A stretch of 64,000 nt of DNA from SIG454 sp045646365 (GTDB taxonomy: Bacteria > Bacillota > Clostridia > Monoglobales > Monoglobaceae): positions 117,955-181,954 of the forward strand of contig JAZRKP010000084.1 in assembly GCA_045646365.1 (NCBI GenBank), written 5' to 3'. Shown here one piece after another: positions 62,673 through 64,000 of this stretch. Each line of letters starts with the position of its first letter. The stretch's first letter is position 1. The translations under genes and the position numbers were made by a program. The notes under the pieces were generated by a model. The model did no database searches. It saw only the letters and a program-made list of their open reading frames with translations, and was not told where the DNA came from.

Positions 62673-63776
62673 TTATACCTCCTCCGTTTCTGTTATTGGT
62701 TCATTTATGTATAACTGTTTCTCTTTAAGATAGTTGATAAGTTCACTCTTTTCCTTATCTATACCCTTAACAAAGTCACTCCAACACATTGTTTCAAACT
62801 CTTTATCCGTTGCGTCTATGGCTTTATTGCATATTTCGTGAACTAATTGAAGCGTTGCGATAAAGGTTTCATATTTAAGCGTACCTCTGAAGATTCTGAA
62901 CTCGATTGTGTTATAGTTCATAAGATTAACACATACATATCTTCCAAGGTTACCTTTTTTCGCCTTATCGTATACGGCTTTTGTATTAGCTTCTATTCCG
63001 TATCTTGATGCCCAACGCATAATATTTGCTTCTGTTCGTCTTGAAAATTTAAGAAGCTCATTCCAGTGAGCTTCAACAAAATATACTATTCTTGCTATTG
63101 TCTCTTCCTGAACATCGTGGTCAGGACCTAATGCATCACGGCTTACATGGATATGTAATCCGCAGGTTGATGTTTTATGTGAACGATAGCCCATTTCAAG
63201 TGCTTTATCGAAAATTTCTCTCCACGGCATTTTAGTTTGGTGATAATCAAGGCTTATGGGATGTGTTACCATTTCAAAGCCGTCCTCTATACTTCCGTCG
63301 TGCTTCATATACATATGTGTTGCATCATAGTTGGCAATTTCAAGAAGTCTTTCTGCATTACTGCTTTCTTCTCCACCTCTATCTATTTCAAGTTCTACGC
63401 CCATATACATATCGTCATTTCCGTAGAATATTGGTTCAGGCTTGTGATTATAGTCGTGGATTATTGCATTTCTTGTGAGCACATCGTAGCAGTCGTCACA
63501 ATATGGTTCATCTTCATCATCAAAGTATCTTGCGGAATTGTAGTGAATTATATTTCCGCATCTTTCGCAGGTTGTATAGTGATTATCATAACATCTGTGA
63601 CACAGTACAAAGCTATCCGAGCCGTCATTTTCATCGTTCCATATTCTTTCTCCGCAGTGGGCACATACTGATGTCCAACCTTCAAAACAAGCTTCACACA
63701 TTATTGTTCCGTCGTATTCGTGTATATCATTTCCTTTAAGTATCTTTCCGCAATATCTACATTTTGTTTCTTTCAT
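62673..63776 (-). CDS. Amidoligase family protein with N-terminal zinc-ribbon domains
   Basis: A 367-residue protein. About residues 1-100 hold four to five CxxC pairs (CRYCGK, CEACF, CAHCGE, CHRCY, CERCGN, CDDCYD), a LIM-like or multiple zinc-ribbon region. The rest matches the glutamine-synthetase-like amidoligase group: YMGVELEIDRGG, MKHDGSIEDGFEMVTHP, TCGLHIHVSRD and NYNTIEFRIFRGT. Such COOH-NH2 ligases form amide bonds, probably on peptides or proteins, and have been found beside GATase II genes in phages and mobile elements. Substrate unknown. Confidence 0.82.
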   Translation of the reverse strand: MKETKCRYCGKILKGNDIHEYDGTIMCEACFEGWTSVCAHCGERIWNDENDGSDSFVLCHRCYDNHYTTCERCGNIIHYNSARYFDDEDEPYCDDCYDVLTRNAIIHDYNHKPEPIFYGNDDMYMGVELEIDRGGEESSNAERLLEIANYDATHMYMKHDGSIEDGFEMVTHPISLDYHQTKMPWREIFDKALEMGYRSHKTSTCGLHIHVSRDALGPDHDVQEETIARIVYFVEAHWNELLKFSRRTEANIMRWASRYGIEANTKAVYDKAKKGNLGRYVCVNLMNYNTIEFRIFRGTLKYETFIATLQLVHEICNKAIDATDKEFETMCWSDFVKGIDKEKSELINYLKEKQLYINEPITETEEV

Positions 63777-63793
63777 AAAATTATTTCTCCCTT

Positions 63794-64000
63794 TTAATAT
63801 TCATCTGCTAAAATCATTGTTGAGTGTATTTCGTCGTCTATGACAAATATTTTGCCCACGAAAAAAGGAGCATCCGCATAAAACAGATACTCCCGTTCGT
63901 ATTCAGGCTCTTCCTGAATGTGAGTTATTTTTTGTTTATTATCGCACATGGTGCATTTAAACACTTGCAGATAATCTTTGGGCGGTGGCATATTATCTAT
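63794..64000 (-). CDS. Hypothetical protein, possibly cut by the window edge
   Basis: A frame from the right edge with a Met at 63991 (MPPPKDYLQVFKCTMC) and no stop between it and the edge, so the true start may lie outside. It has one CxxC (CTMC), an acidic centre (EEPEYEREY) and ends HSTMILADEY. I do not recognise it. It lies 17 bp upstream of the amidoligase gene in the same direction and probably belongs to the same transcript. Confidence 0.5.
   Translation of the reverse strand: MDNMPPPKDYLQVFKCTMCDNKQKITHIQEEPEYEREYLFYADAPFFVGKIFVIDDEIHSTMILADEY

Overview
The window looks like chromosome from a low-GC, S-layer-bearing Clostridia-type Firmicute. The reasons are AT-rich DNA, strong AGGAGG-like ribosome sites, triple S-layer homology (SLH) domains, a UPF0210/UPF0237 pair, a glycyl-radical enzyme and zeta-toxin/amidoligase accessory genes. 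I ran no database search, so family calls rest on motifs read from the translations.

Layout. 1-6.9 kb is ordinary metabolism: a glycyl-radical dehydratase-type enzyme cut by the window edge, a HAD phosphatase, UPF0210 plus ACT protein, and a YgiQ-type radical SAM gene overlapping folD. 6.9-18.2 kb is a leftward cluster of two beta-helix (GH28-like) proteins, an SGNH esterase and two SLH surface proteins, with a divergent AraC regulator at 18.5 kb. 19.5-24.8 kb is a second leftward cluster (GH28-like hydrolase, class I xylose-isomerase-like protein, PfkB kinase, and beyond a 640-bp gap a glycerol-1-phosphate dehydrogenase homologue) with its own divergent AraC gene at 24.95 kb. 25.8-33.1 kb is a patchwork of intact genes (AraC, metallophosphoesterase, acetylesterase, DMT transporter, alpha/beta esterase) and decayed fragments. 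33.1-59.3 kb is a 26-kb leftward run: GH38 mannosidase, GH-A glycosidases, a second SLH pair, large secreted sandwich-domain proteins, a phosphatase, an SGNH esterase, a GH78 rhamnosidase and a sugar-binding lipoprotein, with a divergent AraC gene at 59.6 kb. 60.5-64 kb is accessory: a broken GH43 gene, a zeta-type kinase with a small partner, and an amidoligase next to a broken class II glutamine amidotransferase.

How it works together. The clusters look like Gram-positive polysaccharide utilisation loci for acetylated, rhamnose-containing plant polymer (pectin/rhamnogalacturonan is my inference). Surface proteins held by SLH domains and secreted hydrolases and esterases would cut and deacetylate polymer outside; the lipoprotein would bind oligosaccharides; GH28, GH78 and GH38 proteins without signal peptides would finish degradation inside; isomerase and kinase would feed the sugar into metabolism. 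No ABC permease is present, so import must use genes elsewhere. Three of the four AraC genes have an exact direct repeat (10-14 bp, 44-52 bp apart) upstream, which are plausible operators.

Two themes stand out. First, two related pairs of SLH proteins and a set of recurring unnamed domains suggest a modular cell-surface system. Second, at least eight gene remnants, including a 3' half of tRNA-Lys at 20.96-21.01 kb, show that 19-33 kb and 60-63 kb have been repeatedly rearranged.
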